A DNA stretch of 64,000 bases, taken from assembly GCF_008119665.1 (NCBI RefSeq), contig NZ_CP043046.1, forward strand, positions 1,984,001 through 2,048,000. The letters are read 5' to 3'. The notes beneath the pieces were generated by a model, which had not been told where the DNA came from, searched no databases, and was given only the letters and a program-made list of their open reading frames with translations. This DNA comes from Pigmentiphaga aceris (GTDB lineage: Bacteria > Pseudomonadota > Gammaproteobacteria > Burkholderiales > Burkholderiaceae_B). Within the stretch, counting starts at the first letter, position 1. Each line of letters starts with the position of its first letter. The position numbers and the translations under genes were made by a program. Positions 20,214 to 30,368 of the stretch are shown here, piece after piece.

Positions 20214-23087
20214 ATGATTTCGCATCACACCTTCTCGGAAAAAGACTTCGGTACCCCGGCGCGCACGACCGCAACCGAGGTGACGCTGACCATCGACGGC
20301 CAGGAATTGCGTGTGCCGGCCGGCACCTCGATCATGCGGGCTGCCTCGGAAGCCGACCTGAACATTCCCAAGCTGTGTGCCACCGACAGCCTGGAGCCCT
20401 TCGGTTCCTGTCGTCTGTGTCTGGTCGAGATCGATGGCCGGCGCGGTTACCCGGCCTCATGCACCACGCCGGCGGAAAATGGCATGGTGGTGCGCACACA
20501 AAGCCCCAAGCTGCAGGAACTGCGCAAGGGCGTGATGGAGCTGTACATCTCCGACCATCCACTCGACTGCCTGACCTGCGGAGCCAATGGCGACTGCGAA
20601 CTGCAAGACATGGCTGGCGTCGTGGGCCTGCGTGAAGTGCGCTACGGCTACGACGGCGACAACCACCTGAACGCGGTCAAGGATGAATCCAACCCGTACT
20701 TCAGCTACGACCCGTCGAAGTGCATCGTCTGCAACCGCTGCGTGCGCGCCTGTGAGGAAACGCAGGGCACCTTTGCACTGACGATCTCTGGCCGTGGTTT
20801 CGAGGCGCGTGTGTCGCCAGGCCAGGATCAATCTTTCATGGACAGCGAATGCGTGTCCTGTGGTGCCTGTGTGCAGGCCTGCCCGACCGCCACCTTGCAG
20901 GAAAAAAGCGTCATTCACCTGGGTCAGCCGGAACACAGCGTGGTCACCACCTGTGCGTATTGCGGCGTGGGCTGCGCGTTCAAGGCCGAGATGAAAGGCA
21001 GCGAAGTCGTGCGCATGGTGCCTTACAAAGACGGCCAGGCCAATCGCGGGCATTCCTGTGTGAAGGGGCGCTTTGCCTGGGGGTACGCCACCCACGCAGA
21101 CCGCATCATGAAGCCGATGATCCGCAGCAAAATCACCGACCCCTGGCAGGAAGTCACCTGGGACGAAGCGATCAACCATGCGGCATCCGAATTCCGACGC
21201 CTGCAAGGGCAGTACGGTCGCGATTCCATCGGTGGCATCACTTCTTCACGCTGCACCAACGAAGAAACCTACCTGGTGCAGAAGCTGATTCGCGCTGCCT
21301 TTGGTACCAACAACGTCGATACCTGTGCACGGGTCTGCCATTCGCCGACCGGCTATGGCCTGAAGCAGACGCTGGGTGAATCGGCCGGCACGCAGACCTT
21401 CGATTCTGTCATGCAGGCAGACGTGGTGGTGGTGATGGGGGCCAACCCCAGCGCCGGTCACCCGGTGTTCGCATCGCGTCTGAAGCGCCGGCTGCGGCAG
21501 GGTGCCAAGCTGATCGTGATCGATCCGCGCCAGATCGAACTGGTCAGCAGCCCGCATGTGAAAGCCTCGTACCACCTGCAAGTGCGGCCCGGCACCAATG
21601 CTGCAATCCTGACCTCGCTTGCGCATGTGATCGTGACCGAAGGACTGGTCGACGAGGCCTATGTAGCCGAGCGTTGCGACACCAAGTCCTTCAATGAATG
21701 GCGGGCGTTTGTGTCGCGGGAAGAAAATTCGCCCGAAGCCATGGCAGACGTCACGGGTGTGGCGGCCGACCTGGTGCGCGGTGCGGCGCGCCTGTATGCC
21801 ACGGGTGGCAATGCGGCCATTTATTACGGCTTGGGCGTGACCGAGCACAGCCAGGGATCGACCTCGGTGATGGGCATTGCCAATCTGGCGATGGCCACCG
21901 GCAATGTCGGCCGCGAGGGCGTGGGCGTGAACCCGCTGCGCGGCCAGAACAATGTGCAGGGCTCTTGCGACATGGGTTCGTTCCCGCACGAGTTGCCCGG
22001 CTATCGCCACGTGTCCGACGCCACGGTACGCGCGCAGTTCGAGGCCGCCTGGGGTGTCACCATTCAACCCGAACCCGGTCTGCGCATTCCCAATATGTTC
22101 GAAGCCGCGCTGGGCGGCAGCTTCAAGGGCTTGTACTGCCAGGGCGAAGACATTGTGCAGTCCGACCCCAACACCCAGCACGTGGCCGCCGCCTTGTCGG
22201 CAATGGAGTGCATCGTCGTGCAGGACCTGTTCCTGAACGAGACCGCCAAGTACGCTCACGTGTTCCTGCCGGGTTCATCGTTCCTGGAAAAAGACGGCAC
22301 CTTCACCAATGCCGAACGCCGCATCTCGCCCGTGCGCAAGGTGATGGCACCGCGCACCGGCAAGGCCGACTGGGAAGTCACAGTGGCGCTGTCCAATGCG
22401 CTGGGTTACCCGATGAACTACACCCACCCGCGCGAGATCATGGCCGAGATCGCAGCGCTCACGCCAACCTTCTCGGGGGTCAGCTACGAAAAGCTCGACG
22501 CACTGGGCAGCATTCAGTGGCCGTGCAACGAGGCTGCGCCGTCGGGCACGCCGATCATGCACATCGACCGGTTCGTGCGTGGCAAGGGCAAGTTCATGCC
22601 GACGCAGTACATTGCTACCGATGAGAAAGTCACCCGCAAATTCCCGCTGCTGCTTACCACCGGCCGCATCCTGTCGCAGTACAACGTGGGTGCGCAGACC
22701 CGGCGCACGCCCAATGTCATGTGGCATGACGAAGACGTGCTGGAAATCCATCCGCACGACGCCGAAGAGCGTGGGGTGCGCGAGGGCGACTGGGTGGGCA
22801 TTGCCAGCCGGGCCGGGGAAACGGTATTGCGCGCCACCGTTACCGAACGGGTGCAGCCGGGCGTGGTGTACACCACCTTCCACTTCCCCGAGTCGGGGGC
22901 CAACGTGATCACCACCGACAATTCCGACTGGGCCACCAACTGCCCTGAATACAAGGTGACGGCGGTGCAGGTCACGCCGGTTGCGCAGCCGTCTGCCTGG
23001 CAGCGCAAGTGGACACGTTTCAACGAAGTCCAGGAACGTTTGCTGCGTGAGCGGGAATCCGCGGTGATGGGTGTGGGGGGTAAATGA
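20214..23087 (+). CDS. fdsA: NAD-dependent formate dehydrogenase alpha (catalytic, Mo-bis-MGD) subunit
   Basis: It oxidises formate to CO2. The 957-residue product has an N-terminal [2Fe-2S] domain, a His-Cys3 cluster motif (HPLDCLTCGANGDCELQDM), two ferredoxin-type [4Fe-4S] motifs (CIVCNRCVRACEE and CVSCGACVQACPT), a proximal [4Fe-4S] (CAYCGVGC) and the molybdopterin domain. The Mo ligand is Cys375 in RVCHSPTGYG, not selenocysteine, with the conserved His next to it. I chose the ATG at 20214, which has GGAG upstream. The 126-bp gap after fdsB holds no gene. Confidence 0.97.
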   Translation: MISHHTFSEKDFGTPARTTATEVTLTIDGQELRVPAGTSIMRAASEADLNIPKLCATDSLEPFGSCRLCLVEIDGRRGYPASCTTPAENGMVVRTQSPKLQELRKGVMELYISDHPLDCLTCGANGDCELQDMAGVVGLREVRYGYDGDNHLNAVKDESNPYFSYDPSKCIVCNRCVRACEETQGTFALTISGRGFEARVSPGQDQSFMDSECVSCGACVQACPTATLQEKSVIHLGQPEHSVVTTCAYCGVGCAFKAEMKGSEVVRMVPYKDGQANRGHSCVKGRFAWGYATHADRIMKPMIRSKITDPWQEVTWDEAINHAASEFRRLQGQYGRDSIGGITSSRCTNEETYLVQKLIRAAFGTNNVDTCARVCHSPTGYGLKQTLGESAGTQTFDSVMQADVVVVMGANPSAGHPVFASRLKRRLRQGAKLIVIDPRQIELVSSPHVKASYHLQVRPGTNAAILTSLAHVIVTEGLVDEAYVAERCDTKSFNEWRAFVSREENSPEAMADVTGVAADLVRGAARLYATGGNAAIYYGLGVTEHSQGSTSVMGIANLAMATGNVGREGVGVNPLRGQNNVQGSCDMGSFPHELPGYRHVSDATVRAQFEAAWGVTIQPEPGLRIPNMFEAALGGSFKGLYCQGEDIVQSDPNTQHVAAALSAMECIVVQDLFLNETAKYAHVFLPGSSFLEKDGTFTNAERRISPVRKVMAPRTGKADWEVTVALSNALGYPMNYTHPREIMAEIAALTPTFSGVSYEKLDALGSIQWPCNEAAPSGTPIMHIDRFVRGKGKFMPTQYIATDEKVTRKFPLLLTTGRILSQYNVGAQTRRTPNVMWHDEDVLEIHPHDAEERGVREGDWVGIASRAGETVLRATVTERVQPGVVYTTFHFPESGANVITTDNSDWATNCPEYKVTAVQVTPVAQPSAWQRKWTRFNEVQERLLRERESAVMGVGGK

Positions 23088-23959
23088 AGGTAGATGTGGC
23101 GCAAGCTCAGGGCATGGTCGGCATGGATGCGACCGATACGATTGATACGACCGATACCGCGACACCGCCCGTGTCGCGGCAGGTCGATATCGTGCGTATC
23201 AGCCACGGCCAGCGATCGGTACAGACCGACGCCCTGGCAGAAGAAATTGCCATTGCGCTGGAGTTCAACGGCATCAGCTACGCCACCATGCTGGCCACGC
23301 CTGCCGATCTGGAAGACTTCGCCATCGGCTTCAGCCTGAGCGAAGGAGTGGTCGCACACCCGCGCGAGATTCGGGGCGTGGATATCTTGCCGGGCTGCGA
23401 CGGCATCGTGGTGCAGGTGGAAATTGCCACCGAGCGCGAAGTTGCCATGAAAGCGCGACGCCGCGCCATGGCTGGGCGCACGGGTTGTGGTCTGTGTGGG
23501 GTGGAAAGCCTCGATAAGGTAATTCGCCCGGTTGGCCGGGTGCCATCGGGCGGGGACGTGTCGCTGGCGCAGCTGTCGCACGCGCTGACGGTCATGCGTG
23601 GCCGCCAGTCCTTGCATGACACCACCGGCGCGACGCACGCGGCGGGCTTCATGGCGGCCAGTGGCGACGTAAGCCTGGTGCGTGAAGATGTCGGTCGCCA
23701 TAACGCGCTGGACAAACTGATCGGTGCACTGGCGCGCGCACGGATCGATACCGAAGGCGGTGCCGCCATCGTGTCCAGCCGTGCCAGCTACGAGATGGTG
23801 CAGAAAACCGCATCGGCTGGAATTGGCGTGCTGGTGGCGGTGTCTGCCCCGACGGCCTTGGCGGTGCGGCTGGCACAGGATGCTGGCCTGGTGTTGATTG
23901 GTTTCATGCGTGGTGAGCAATGCGTGGTCTACAGCCATACCGATCGTCTGAAACCTTGA
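23084..23959 (+). CDS. fdhD: Formate dehydrogenase sulfurtransferase
   Basis: A sulfur carrier that sulfurates the molybdenum cofactor so that formate dehydrogenase is active. The 291-residue protein has GCGLCGVESLD with the two active-site cysteines, and HAAGFMAASGDVSLVREDVGRHNALDKLIG. It overlaps the fdsA stop by 4 bp (ATGA), so it is part of the same message. The first ~30 residues contain a short D-T repeat (ATDTIDTTDTA) and are not conserved in the family. Confidence 0.95.
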   Translation: MKVDVAQAQGMVGMDATDTIDTTDTATPPVSRQVDIVRISHGQRSVQTDALAEEIAIALEFNGISYATMLATPADLEDFAIGFSLSEGVVAHPREIRGVDILPGCDGIVVQVEIATEREVAMKARRRAMAGRTGCGLCGVESLDKVIRPVGRVPSGGDVSLAQLSHALTVMRGRQSLHDTTGATHAAGFMAASGDVSLVREDVGRHNALDKLIGALARARIDTEGGAAIVSSRASYEMVQKTASAGIGVLVAVSAPTALAVRLAQDAGLVLIGFMRGEQCVVYSHTDRLKP

Positions 23960-24104
23960 CGTGGTGTGTGTTTGCACGCTTGGGCTTCGGGCAATAACCG
24001 ATAGGCAAGGGCTTGCGGAAAGACTGGAATGAGCACACCTGCTCAAGCAGGTGGCCAAGAAAAAATAGCCTCCATCCGCGCGGACGGGGCAAGGAGACCA
24101 CGCC

Positions 24105-24350
24105 ATGGACCACAGCAATCTGATCCGCATGGCCAATCGCATCGGTGATTTTTTTGATGTAATGCCGGACCGCGAAGAAGCCCTCGAAGGTGTCGCCAAT
24201 CACATCCATAAATTCTGGGAGCCACGCATGCGCAATGCGTTGCTGGAATGGATAGATGCGCACCCTGCCGGGTACGACGGTGACATCGAGCTCAAACCCA
24301 TCGTGTTGCATGCCATCGCGGCTTATCGCGAGCGTCTGACACCCGCCTGA
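24105..24350 (+). CDS. fdsD: NAD-dependent formate dehydrogenase delta subunit
   Basis: The small FdsD subunit (81 residues) with the family pattern LIRMANRIGDFFDVMPDR, then HIHKFWEPRMR. It is needed for stability or assembly of the FdsABG complex and has been linked to cofactor loading. GCAAGGAGACC lies directly before the ATG. The 145-bp gap after fdhD shows no gene. Confidence 0.93.
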   Translation: MDHSNLIRMANRIGDFFDVMPDREEALEGVANHIHKFWEPRMRNALLEWIDAHPAGYDGDIELKPIVLHAIAAYRERLTPA

Positions 24351-24494
24351 GCGCTTCTCGCTGGTATTGATCTTTTGTCGGGATGATCTATCGCGCCATG
24401 ACGGGCGAGGGTGCCCTGTTTGCTTTTTTTGTGTCCTGCGTCTGCCTATGTCTGCTTGCTTTACCCCCTTCCTCGCTCGTTCCCCGGAGTTCTC

Positions 24495-26153
24495 ATGAGC
24501 GCACTTGCCACTGGCCAAGGTTTTCTAGATAAGGAACGGACGATTGCCGGTCCGGGTTTCAACCGATGGTTGGTGCCGCCCGCTGCACTCGCCATTCATC
24601 TGTGCATCGGCATGGCCTATGGCTTCTCGGTGTTCTGGCTGCCGCTGTCCAAGGCTGTCGGCATCAACAAGGCGCTTGCTTGTCCGGCTGACACCAGCAT
24701 CTTTGCCGAGCTGTTCATCACCAGTTGCGACTGGCGCATTTCCACCATGGGGTGGATGTACACGCTGTTCTTTGTGTTGCTGGGATCGTCGGCCGCCTTG
24801 TGGGGCGGCTGGCTGGAACGCGCCGGCCCACGCAAGGCAGGGGTGGTATCGGCCGTCTGCTGGTGTGGTGGCCTGGTGATCTCATCGCTTGGGGTCTATC
24901 TGCATCAGCTATGGATGCTGTGGCTGGGCTCGGGGGTGATCGGCGGCATTGGTCTTGGCCTGGGCTATATCTCGCCAGTCAGCACCTTGATCAAGTGGTT
25001 CCCGGATCGTCGCGGCATGGCAACCGGCATGGCCATCATGGGCTTCGGTGGCGGCGCGATGATCGGTGCGCCGCTGGCTGACATGCTGATGCGCTATTTC
25101 GCCACGCCCACGTCGGTCGGCGTCTGGCAGACCTTCCTGGCCATGGCGGTCATCTACTTCGTGTTCATGATGGCCGGTGCGCTGGGTTATCGCGTGCCGC
25201 CCACCGGCTGGAAGCCCGCAGGCTGGACGCCGCCTGCATCCAGCACCGCCAACACCATGATCACCAAAGGCCATGTGCATGTCAGCAAGGTCTGGGGCAT
25301 TCCGCAGTTCTGGCTGGTGTGGTGGGTACTGTGCCTGAACGTGTCGGCCGGCATCGGCATTCTGGGCATGGCGTCTCCGCTGTTGCAGGAAGTGTTCGGC
25401 GGTCGCCTGATCGGCCAACCCGGCGTTGGCTTCACGGAACTCAGCAGCGCGCAACTGGTGCAGGTGGGGGCGATTGCGGCGGGCTTCACGGGCCTGCTCA
25501 GTCTGTTCAACATTGGCGGGCGATTCTTCTGGGCCAGCCTGTCCGACAAGCTGGGTCGCAAGATGACCTACTTCGTGTTCTTTGTGCTGGGCTTCGTGCT
25601 GTATGCCTCGATCCCCTGGAGCTCGAACACGGGCGCACTGGCGCTGTTCGTCGGTGCCTTCTGCATCATCCTGTCGATGTACGGCGGTGGTTTTGCGACG
25701 GTGCCGGCCTATCTGGCTGACCTGTTCGGCACCCAGATGGTCGGGGCCATTCATGGCCGCCTGCTGACCGCGTGGGCAACTGCCGGCATTCTGGGGCCGG
25801 TGGTGGTGAACTACATCCGCGAATACCAGCTGTCGATGGGCGTGCCACGTGCCCAGGTCTATGACATCACCATGTACATCCTGGCCGGCATGCTGGTGCT
25901 GGGCTTCCTGTGCAATATGGCAGTGCGGCCTTTGGCCCCCAAATGGTTCATGACCGACGAAGAGCTGGCACGTGAAAAGGCGCTGGCGCATGAACGCAGC
26001 AGCGCGCTGGAAGTGCGCAATGCAGCCGGTGGCATCGTTGCCAGCGGGACGACCAGTCCTGCACTGGTTGGCTTTGCATGGGCGGCGGCGGGCATTCCGC
26101 TGGTGATTGGCGTGCTGATCACCTTGCAGAAGGCGGCGGTGCTGTTCCGCTGA
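24495..26153 (+). CDS. MFS transporter of the oxalate/formate antiporter (OFA) family
   Basis: A 552-residue, twelve-segment major facilitator with OFA features: AIHLCIGMAYGFSVFWLPLS at the start, GVIGGIGLGLGYISPVSTLIKWFPDRRGMATGMAIMGFGGGAMIGAPL, and SDKLGRKMTYFVF. A short extra segment with Cys (ACPADTSIFAELFITSCDW) follows helix 1, as in many long OFA members. It lies 144 bp after fdsD with its own CCGGAG site. The neighbourhood suggests formate, oxalate or a related carboxylate as substrate, but the residues seen do not fix it. Confidence 0.88.
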   Translation: MSALATGQGFLDKERTIAGPGFNRWLVPPAALAIHLCIGMAYGFSVFWLPLSKAVGINKALACPADTSIFAELFITSCDWRISTMGWMYTLFFVLLGSSAALWGGWLERAGPRKAGVVSAVCWCGGLVISSLGVYLHQLWMLWLGSGVIGGIGLGLGYISPVSTLIKWFPDRRGMATGMAIMGFGGGAMIGAPLADMLMRYFATPTSVGVWQTFLAMAVIYFVFMMAGALGYRVPPTGWKPAGWTPPASSTANTMITKGHVHVSKVWGIPQFWLVWWVLCLNVSAGIGILGMASPLLQEVFGGRLIGQPGVGFTELSSAQLVQVGAIAAGFTGLLSLFNIGGRFFWASLSDKLGRKMTYFVFFVLGFVLYASIPWSSNTGALALFVGAFCIILSMYGGGFATVPAYLADLFGTQMVGAIHGRLLTAWATAGILGPVVVNYIREYQLSMGVPRAQVYDITMYILAGMLVLGFLCNMAVRPLAPKWFMTDEELAREKALAHERSSALEVRNAAGGIVASGTTSPALVGFAWAAAGIPLVIGVLITLQKAAVLFR

Positions 26154-26163
26154 CAGTGGGGAA

Positions 26164-26198
26164 GTCAGGCCGGGGAAGCTCGGCCTGACCAAATTTTT
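26164..26198 (+). terminator. Terminator after the OFA transporter
   Basis: GTCAGGCCG / CGGCCTGAC is a perfect 9-bp stem with an 8-nt loop, starting 10 bp after the stop and followed by CAAATTTTT. It ends the formate island. Confidence 0.82.
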
Positions 26199-26337
26199 GA
26201 CCAGGTCTTTTTTGGACAAGTAAGCGGTCAGTCACGATTGCCGGGTAATTTTGCTGCGTCTGGCGCGGCAAGATGCCTGGCAATTTGCATTGACCCTAGG
26301 GCTTGCCCTTGGAGACAGGTGTCACCCCTTGGTGTGC

Positions 26338-26351
26338 CGTTTACGTAAACG
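26338..26351. promoter_or_regulatory. Candidate operator of the valine catabolic operon
   Basis: CGTTTACGTAAACG is a perfect 14-bp palindrome 88 bp before mmsA. TAGATT (26364-26369) lies 18 bp after TTTACG, so the palindrome would overlap the -35 region. Its TTTACGT core resembles sites of LiuR-type MerR regulators of branched-chain amino acid and acyl-CoA catabolism. No regulator gene is adjacent, so the match is only suggestive. The rest of 26199-26438 shows nothing else. Confidence 0.45.
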
Positions 26352-26438
26352 TCAGTGCCATGCTAGATTGGCCGAATAACGAGTGGCGGATGGTTGTCGA
26401 CCAATCTCCGCATCCAAGAACACCAATCGGAGATACGC

Positions 26439-27974
26439 ATGACCAACCTCACGCAAGGCCAGGCAGCAATTCGCGCTGCCGCTCCTACCGTCAAGCTGCT
26501 GATCGGCGGCAAGTTCGTCGAATCCACCACCACGGAATGGCGCGAGGTCATCAATCCTGCCACGCAGGAAGTCCTGGCCCGCGTACCGTTCGCAACCGTT
26601 GCCGAAGTCGACGCAGCCGTTGCCGCCGGCAAGGAAGCCTTCAAGACCTGGCGCAAGACCGCCATCGGCACGCGCGCCCGCATTTTCCTGAAGTACCAGC
26701 AGTTGATCCGCGAGAACATGAAAGAACTCGCTGCGATCCTGACGGCCGAACAGGGCAAAACCCTGGCCGACGCGGAAGGCGACATCTTCCGTGGCCTGGA
26801 AGTGGTGGAACACGCAGCCGGCATCGGCAACCTGCAACTGGGCGAGCTGGCCAACAACGTGGCCGGCGGTGTCGACACCTACACCGTGCTGCAGCCGCTG
26901 GGCGTGTGCGCCGGCATCACCCCGTTCAACTTCCCGGCCATGATTCCGCTGTGGATGTTCCCGATGGCAATCGCCACCGGCAACACCTTCCTGCTCAAGC
27001 CGTCGGAACAAGATCCGATGGTCACCATGCGCCTGGTTGAACTGGCGCTGGAAGCCGGCATTCCGCCGGGTGTGCTGAACGTGGTGCACGGTGGCGAAAC
27101 CGTGGTGAACGCCATCTGCGATCACCCCGACATCAAGGCCGTGTCCTTCGTCGGTTCCACCCGCGTTGGCACGCACGTCTACAACCGTGCCACCCTGGCA
27201 GGCAAGCGCGCACAGTGCATGATGGGCGCGAAGAACCACGCCATCGTGCTGCCCGACGCCAACAAGGAACAGACGCTGAACAATCTGGCGGGTGCTGCAT
27301 TCGGCGCGGCCGGCCAGCGTTGCATGGCCTTGTCGGTGGTCATCATGGTGGGCGAGGCGCAGAACTGGATTCCCGAGCTGGTCGCCAAGGCCAAAACGCT
27401 GAAAATCAGCGCAGGCGTGGAAGCCGGTACCGATGTCGGTCCGCTGATTTCCTGCGCAGCGCGTGAGCGTGTCGACAGCCTGATCGCCCAGGGCGCAAGC
27501 GACGGTGCCAAGCTGGAACTCGACGGCCGCAACCCGGCTGTCGCGGGTTACGAGAAAGGCAACTTCGTGGGCCCCACCGTGTTCTCGGGCGTGAAGCCGG
27601 GCATGGCGGTCTACGACCACGAGGTCTTCGGCCCGGTCTTGGCGCTGATGTCGGCAGCCACGCTCGATGAAGCCATCGAGATGATCAACGCCAATCCCAA
27701 TGGCAATGGCACAGCGCTGTTCACGCAATCGGGTGCGGCCGCACGTCGCTTCCAGGAAGACATCGACGTGGGCCAGGTCGGCATCAACGTGCCAATCCCG
27801 GTGCCGGTGCCCATGTTCTCGTTCACCGGCTCGCGTGCGTCGAAGCTGGGTGACCTGGGCCCCTACGGCAAGCAAGTGGTGATGTTCTACACGCAGACCA
27901 AGACGATCACCGAGCGCTGGTTCGACGACAGCACCGTCAGCACCGGCGTCAACACCACGATTACGCTCAAGTAA
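26439..27974 (+). CDS. mmsA: CoA-acylating methylmalonate-semialdehyde dehydrogenase
   Basis: It oxidises (methyl)malonate semialdehyde to propionyl-CoA or acetyl-CoA with NAD+ and CoA, the last step of distal valine breakdown. The 511-residue product has [19 protein letters not shown], the nucleotide loop SFVGSTRVG, catalytic Cys295 in GQRCMAL, and the C-terminal family signature [17 protein letters not shown]. The ATG at 26439 has CGGAGA upstream. It is first in an operon whose next gene begins 9 bp downstream. Confidence 0.96.
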   Translation: MTNLTQGQAAIRAAAPTVKLLIGGKFVESTTTEWREVINPATQEVLARVPFATVAEVDAAVAAGKEAFKTWRKTAIGTRARIFLKYQQLIRENMKELAAILTAEQGKTLADAEGDIFRGLEVVEHAAGIGNLQLGELANNVAGGVDTYTVLQPLGVCAGITPFNFPAMIPLWMFPMAIATGNTFLLKPSEQDPMVTMRLVELALEAGIPPGVLNVVHGGETVVNAICDHPDIKAVSFVGSTRVGTHVYNRATLAGKRAQCMMGAKNHAIVLPDANKEQTLNNLAGAAFGAAGQRCMALSVVIMVGEAQNWIPELVAKAKTLKISAGVEAGTDVGPLISCAARERVDSLIAQGASDGAKLELDGRNPAVAGYEKGNFVGPTVFSGVKPGMAVYDHEVFGPVLALMSAATLDEAIEMINANPNGNGTALFTQSGAAARRFQEDIDVGQVGINVPIPVPVPMFSFTGSRASKLGDLGPYGKQVVMFYTQTKTITERWFDDSTVSTGVNTTITLK

Positions 27975-27983
27975 GAGGACCGC

Positions 27984-29138
27984 ATGGACTTCGACCTCAA
28001 CGAGGAACAGCAGGCCTTCCGCGACACCGCACGTGAATTTGCAGCGGGTGAACTCGCGCCGCATGCGGCCGAGTGGGACGCCGAATGCATCTTCCCGAAG
28101 GAAGCCATTGCCAAGGCGGGCGAGCTTGGTTTCTGCGGCCTCTATGCACCGGAGTCCATCGGTGGCCTGGGCTTGTCCCGGCTGGACGCCACCGTAGTGT
28201 TTGAAGAGCTGGCGGCGGTCGATCCGTCTACCACCGCCTTCATCACCATCCACAACATGGCCACGTGGATGATCGGCACCTGGGGTACCGAGCCGGTCAA
28301 GGCACGCTGGGGCGAAGTCTTGTCCAGCGGCCAGAAACTGGCCTCGTACTGCCTGACCGAACCGGGTTCCGGGTCGGATGCCGCATCGCTGAAAACCAGC
28401 GCCACGCGCGAAGGTGACAGCTATGTGCTTACCGGCTCGAAGATGTTCATCTCGGGCGGCGGCGACACCGACATTCTGGTGGTGATGGCACGTACCGGTG
28501 GCCCAGGCGCGGGCGGCGTGTCTGCGTTTGCCGTGCCTGCCGATACCCCTGGCATCACCTACGGCCGCAAGGAAGACAAGATGGGCTGGAACAGCCAGCC
28601 CACACGTGCCATCAGTTTCGATCGGGCCACCATTCCGGCCGATCATCTGCTGGGCGCGGAAGGTGAGGGCTTCAAGATCGCCATGCGCGGTCTGGATGGC
28701 GGGCGCATCAACATCGCCACCTGCTCGGTCGGTGCAGCGCAAGGCGCGCTGGACGCCGCGCAGCGCTACATGGGCGAGCGCAAGCAGTTCAACAAACCGC
28801 TGTCGGAATTCCAGGCGCTGCAATTCAAGCTGGCCGACATGGCGACTGAACTGGTTGCCGCGCGCCAGATGGTGCGACTGGCTGCGGTGAAGCTGGACGC
28901 CAAGTCCCCCGACGCCACTACCTACTGCGCGATGGCCAAACGCTTTGCCACCGATGTGGGCTTCAAGGTCTGCAACGAAGCGCTGCAAATCCACGGTGGC
29001 TACGGCTACATCCGCGAGTATCCGCTTGAGCGCCTGGTGCGCGATACCCGGGTGCACCAGATTCTGGAAGGCACCAACGAAATCATGCGCGTGATCATTG
29101 CGCGCCAGTTGCTGTCGGGTAAGTCGGATATTCGTTGA
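27984..29138 (+). CDS. Acyl-CoA dehydrogenase, probably isobutyryl-CoA dehydrogenase
   Basis: A 384-residue FAD enzyme of the acyl-CoA dehydrogenase family. It has YCLTEPGSGSDAASL, the C-terminal arginine motif, and the catalytic base E362 in QILEGTNEIMR. Position between mmsA and the 3-hydroxyisobutyryl-CoA hydrolase gene indicates oxidation of isobutyryl-CoA to methacrylyl-CoA. A short-chain enzyme for another substrate cannot be excluded. AGAGG lies 5 bp upstream of the ATG. Confidence 0.92.
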   Translation: MDFDLNEEQQAFRDTAREFAAGELAPHAAEWDAECIFPKEAIAKAGELGFCGLYAPESIGGLGLSRLDATVVFEELAAVDPSTTAFITIHNMATWMIGTWGTEPVKARWGEVLSSGQKLASYCLTEPGSGSDAASLKTSATREGDSYVLTGSKMFISGGGDTDILVVMARTGGPGAGGVSAFAVPADTPGITYGRKEDKMGWNSQPTRAISFDRATIPADHLLGAEGEGFKIAMRGLDGGRINIATCSVGAAQGALDAAQRYMGERKQFNKPLSEFQALQFKLADMATELVAARQMVRLAAVKLDAKSPDATTYCAMAKRFATDVGFKVCNEALQIHGGYGYIREYPLERLVRDTRVHQILEGTNEIMRVIIARQLLSGKSDIR

Positions 29139-29222
29139 ATAGTCAGGTAGGACCGCCGGATAAAACCGGCACTGCTGAACATCTTTTTCTGAACGTTTTC
29201 TGTTTGTTTTACGGAACCACAC

Positions 29223-30368
29223 ATGAGTCAGGTCGTCCTTTTCGAAGAACTCGCCACCAGGCACGGCAAGCGCATCGGCGTCGCTACGCTGAATGCCGAG
29301 AAGACCCTCAATTCGCTTAGCCTGGACATGGCCAAGCTGCTGGATGAGCGCCTTGGTGCTTGGGCCAAAGATCCCGAGATTGCACTGGTGGTCTTGCAAG
29401 GTGCCGGTGAAAAAGCCTTCTGCGCAGGCGGCGATCTGCAACTGCTGTATCGCGCCATTTTGGAACAACGCGCCAAGGGCGGCGAGGCAGCACGTGAACC
29501 GCGCGGCAACGCCTTTGCCGAAGAATTCTTCGAACTCGAATACCGTCTGGACTACGAGCTTCACACCTATCCGAAGCCCTATCTGTGCTGGGGCCACGGC
29601 ATTGTGATGGGCGGCGGCATGGGCCTGATGGCCGGTGCCAGCCACCGCGTGGTGACCGAGGTATCGCGTCTGGCCATGCCCGAAGTCACCATCGGCCTGT
29701 TCCCCGATGTGGGCGCAAGCTGGTTGCTGAACCGCACGCCGGGCAAGAGCGGTCTTTTCCTGGGCCTGACCGGCGCACAACTGAAAGCGGCCGACGCCGT
29801 GTTCGTAGGCTTTGCCGACCACGTGGTGGCGCAGGCCGACAAGCAGAAGGTGTATGCCGCGCTGCAAGACCTGGACTGGACAGGCGAGCGCGAACACGAC
29901 GACAAACTGTTGACCGACGTGCTGCGCGCCAACGCCCACGAGCCGCTCCCTGCTGGCCCGCTGCGCGAAAACTTCGACCTGATCAACGACCTGTGCGGTC
30001 GTGGCAGCCTGCCCGAGATCGTTGACGCGATTCTTGGCCTGCAAACCGAAGACCCGTGGCTGCAACGCGCTCAGCAGACGCTGGCTGCCGGTGCGCCGGG
30101 GTCGGCACGCATTGCCTACGACCTGCTGCGCCGTGCGCGTCTGCTGTCGCTGGCCGATGTCTTCCGCCTGGAACACGGTGTGGCCCTGCAATGCGCGGCA
30201 CGCGGCGATTTCGGCGAAGGCATTCGTGCATTGATCGTCGACAAGGACCGTCAGCCCAAGTGGACACACGCAAGCGTTCATGAGGCCACGCGCGCCTGGG
30301 CCGATGAGGTCATTTTCGAGTCCCCCTGGACAGCGGACACCCATCCGCTGGCAGCGCTGGGTCGCTGA
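29223..30368 (+). CDS. Enoyl-CoA hydratase/isomerase family, probable 3-hydroxyisobutyryl-CoA hydrolase
   Basis: A 381-residue crotonase-fold protein, longer than plain hydratases (~260) and typical of the hydrolase branch. It has GAGEKAFCAGGDLQLLY and GHGIVMGGGMGLMAGASHRVVTE (oxyanion hole) and MPEVTIGLFPDVGASWLLNR with the catalytic Glu/Asp region of this branch. It would release free 3-hydroxyisobutyrate, the substrate of the next gene product. An enoyl-CoA hydratase role is the alternative; the methacrylyl-CoA hydratase step would then need a gene outside the cluster. Confidence 0.9.
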   Translation: MSQVVLFEELATRHGKRIGVATLNAEKTLNSLSLDMAKLLDERLGAWAKDPEIALVVLQGAGEKAFCAGGDLQLLYRAILEQRAKGGEAAREPRGNAFAEEFFELEYRLDYELHTYPKPYLCWGHGIVMGGGMGLMAGASHRVVTEVSRLAMPEVTIGLFPDVGASWLLNRTPGKSGLFLGLTGAQLKAADAVFVGFADHVVAQADKQKVYAALQDLDWTGEREHDDKLLTDVLRANAHEPLPAGPLRENFDLINDLCGRGSLPEIVDAILGLQTEDPWLQRAQQTLAAGAPGSARIAYDLLRRARLLSLADVFRLEHGVALQCAARGDFGEGIRALIVDKDRQPKWTHASVHEATRAWADEVIFESPWTADTHPLAALGR

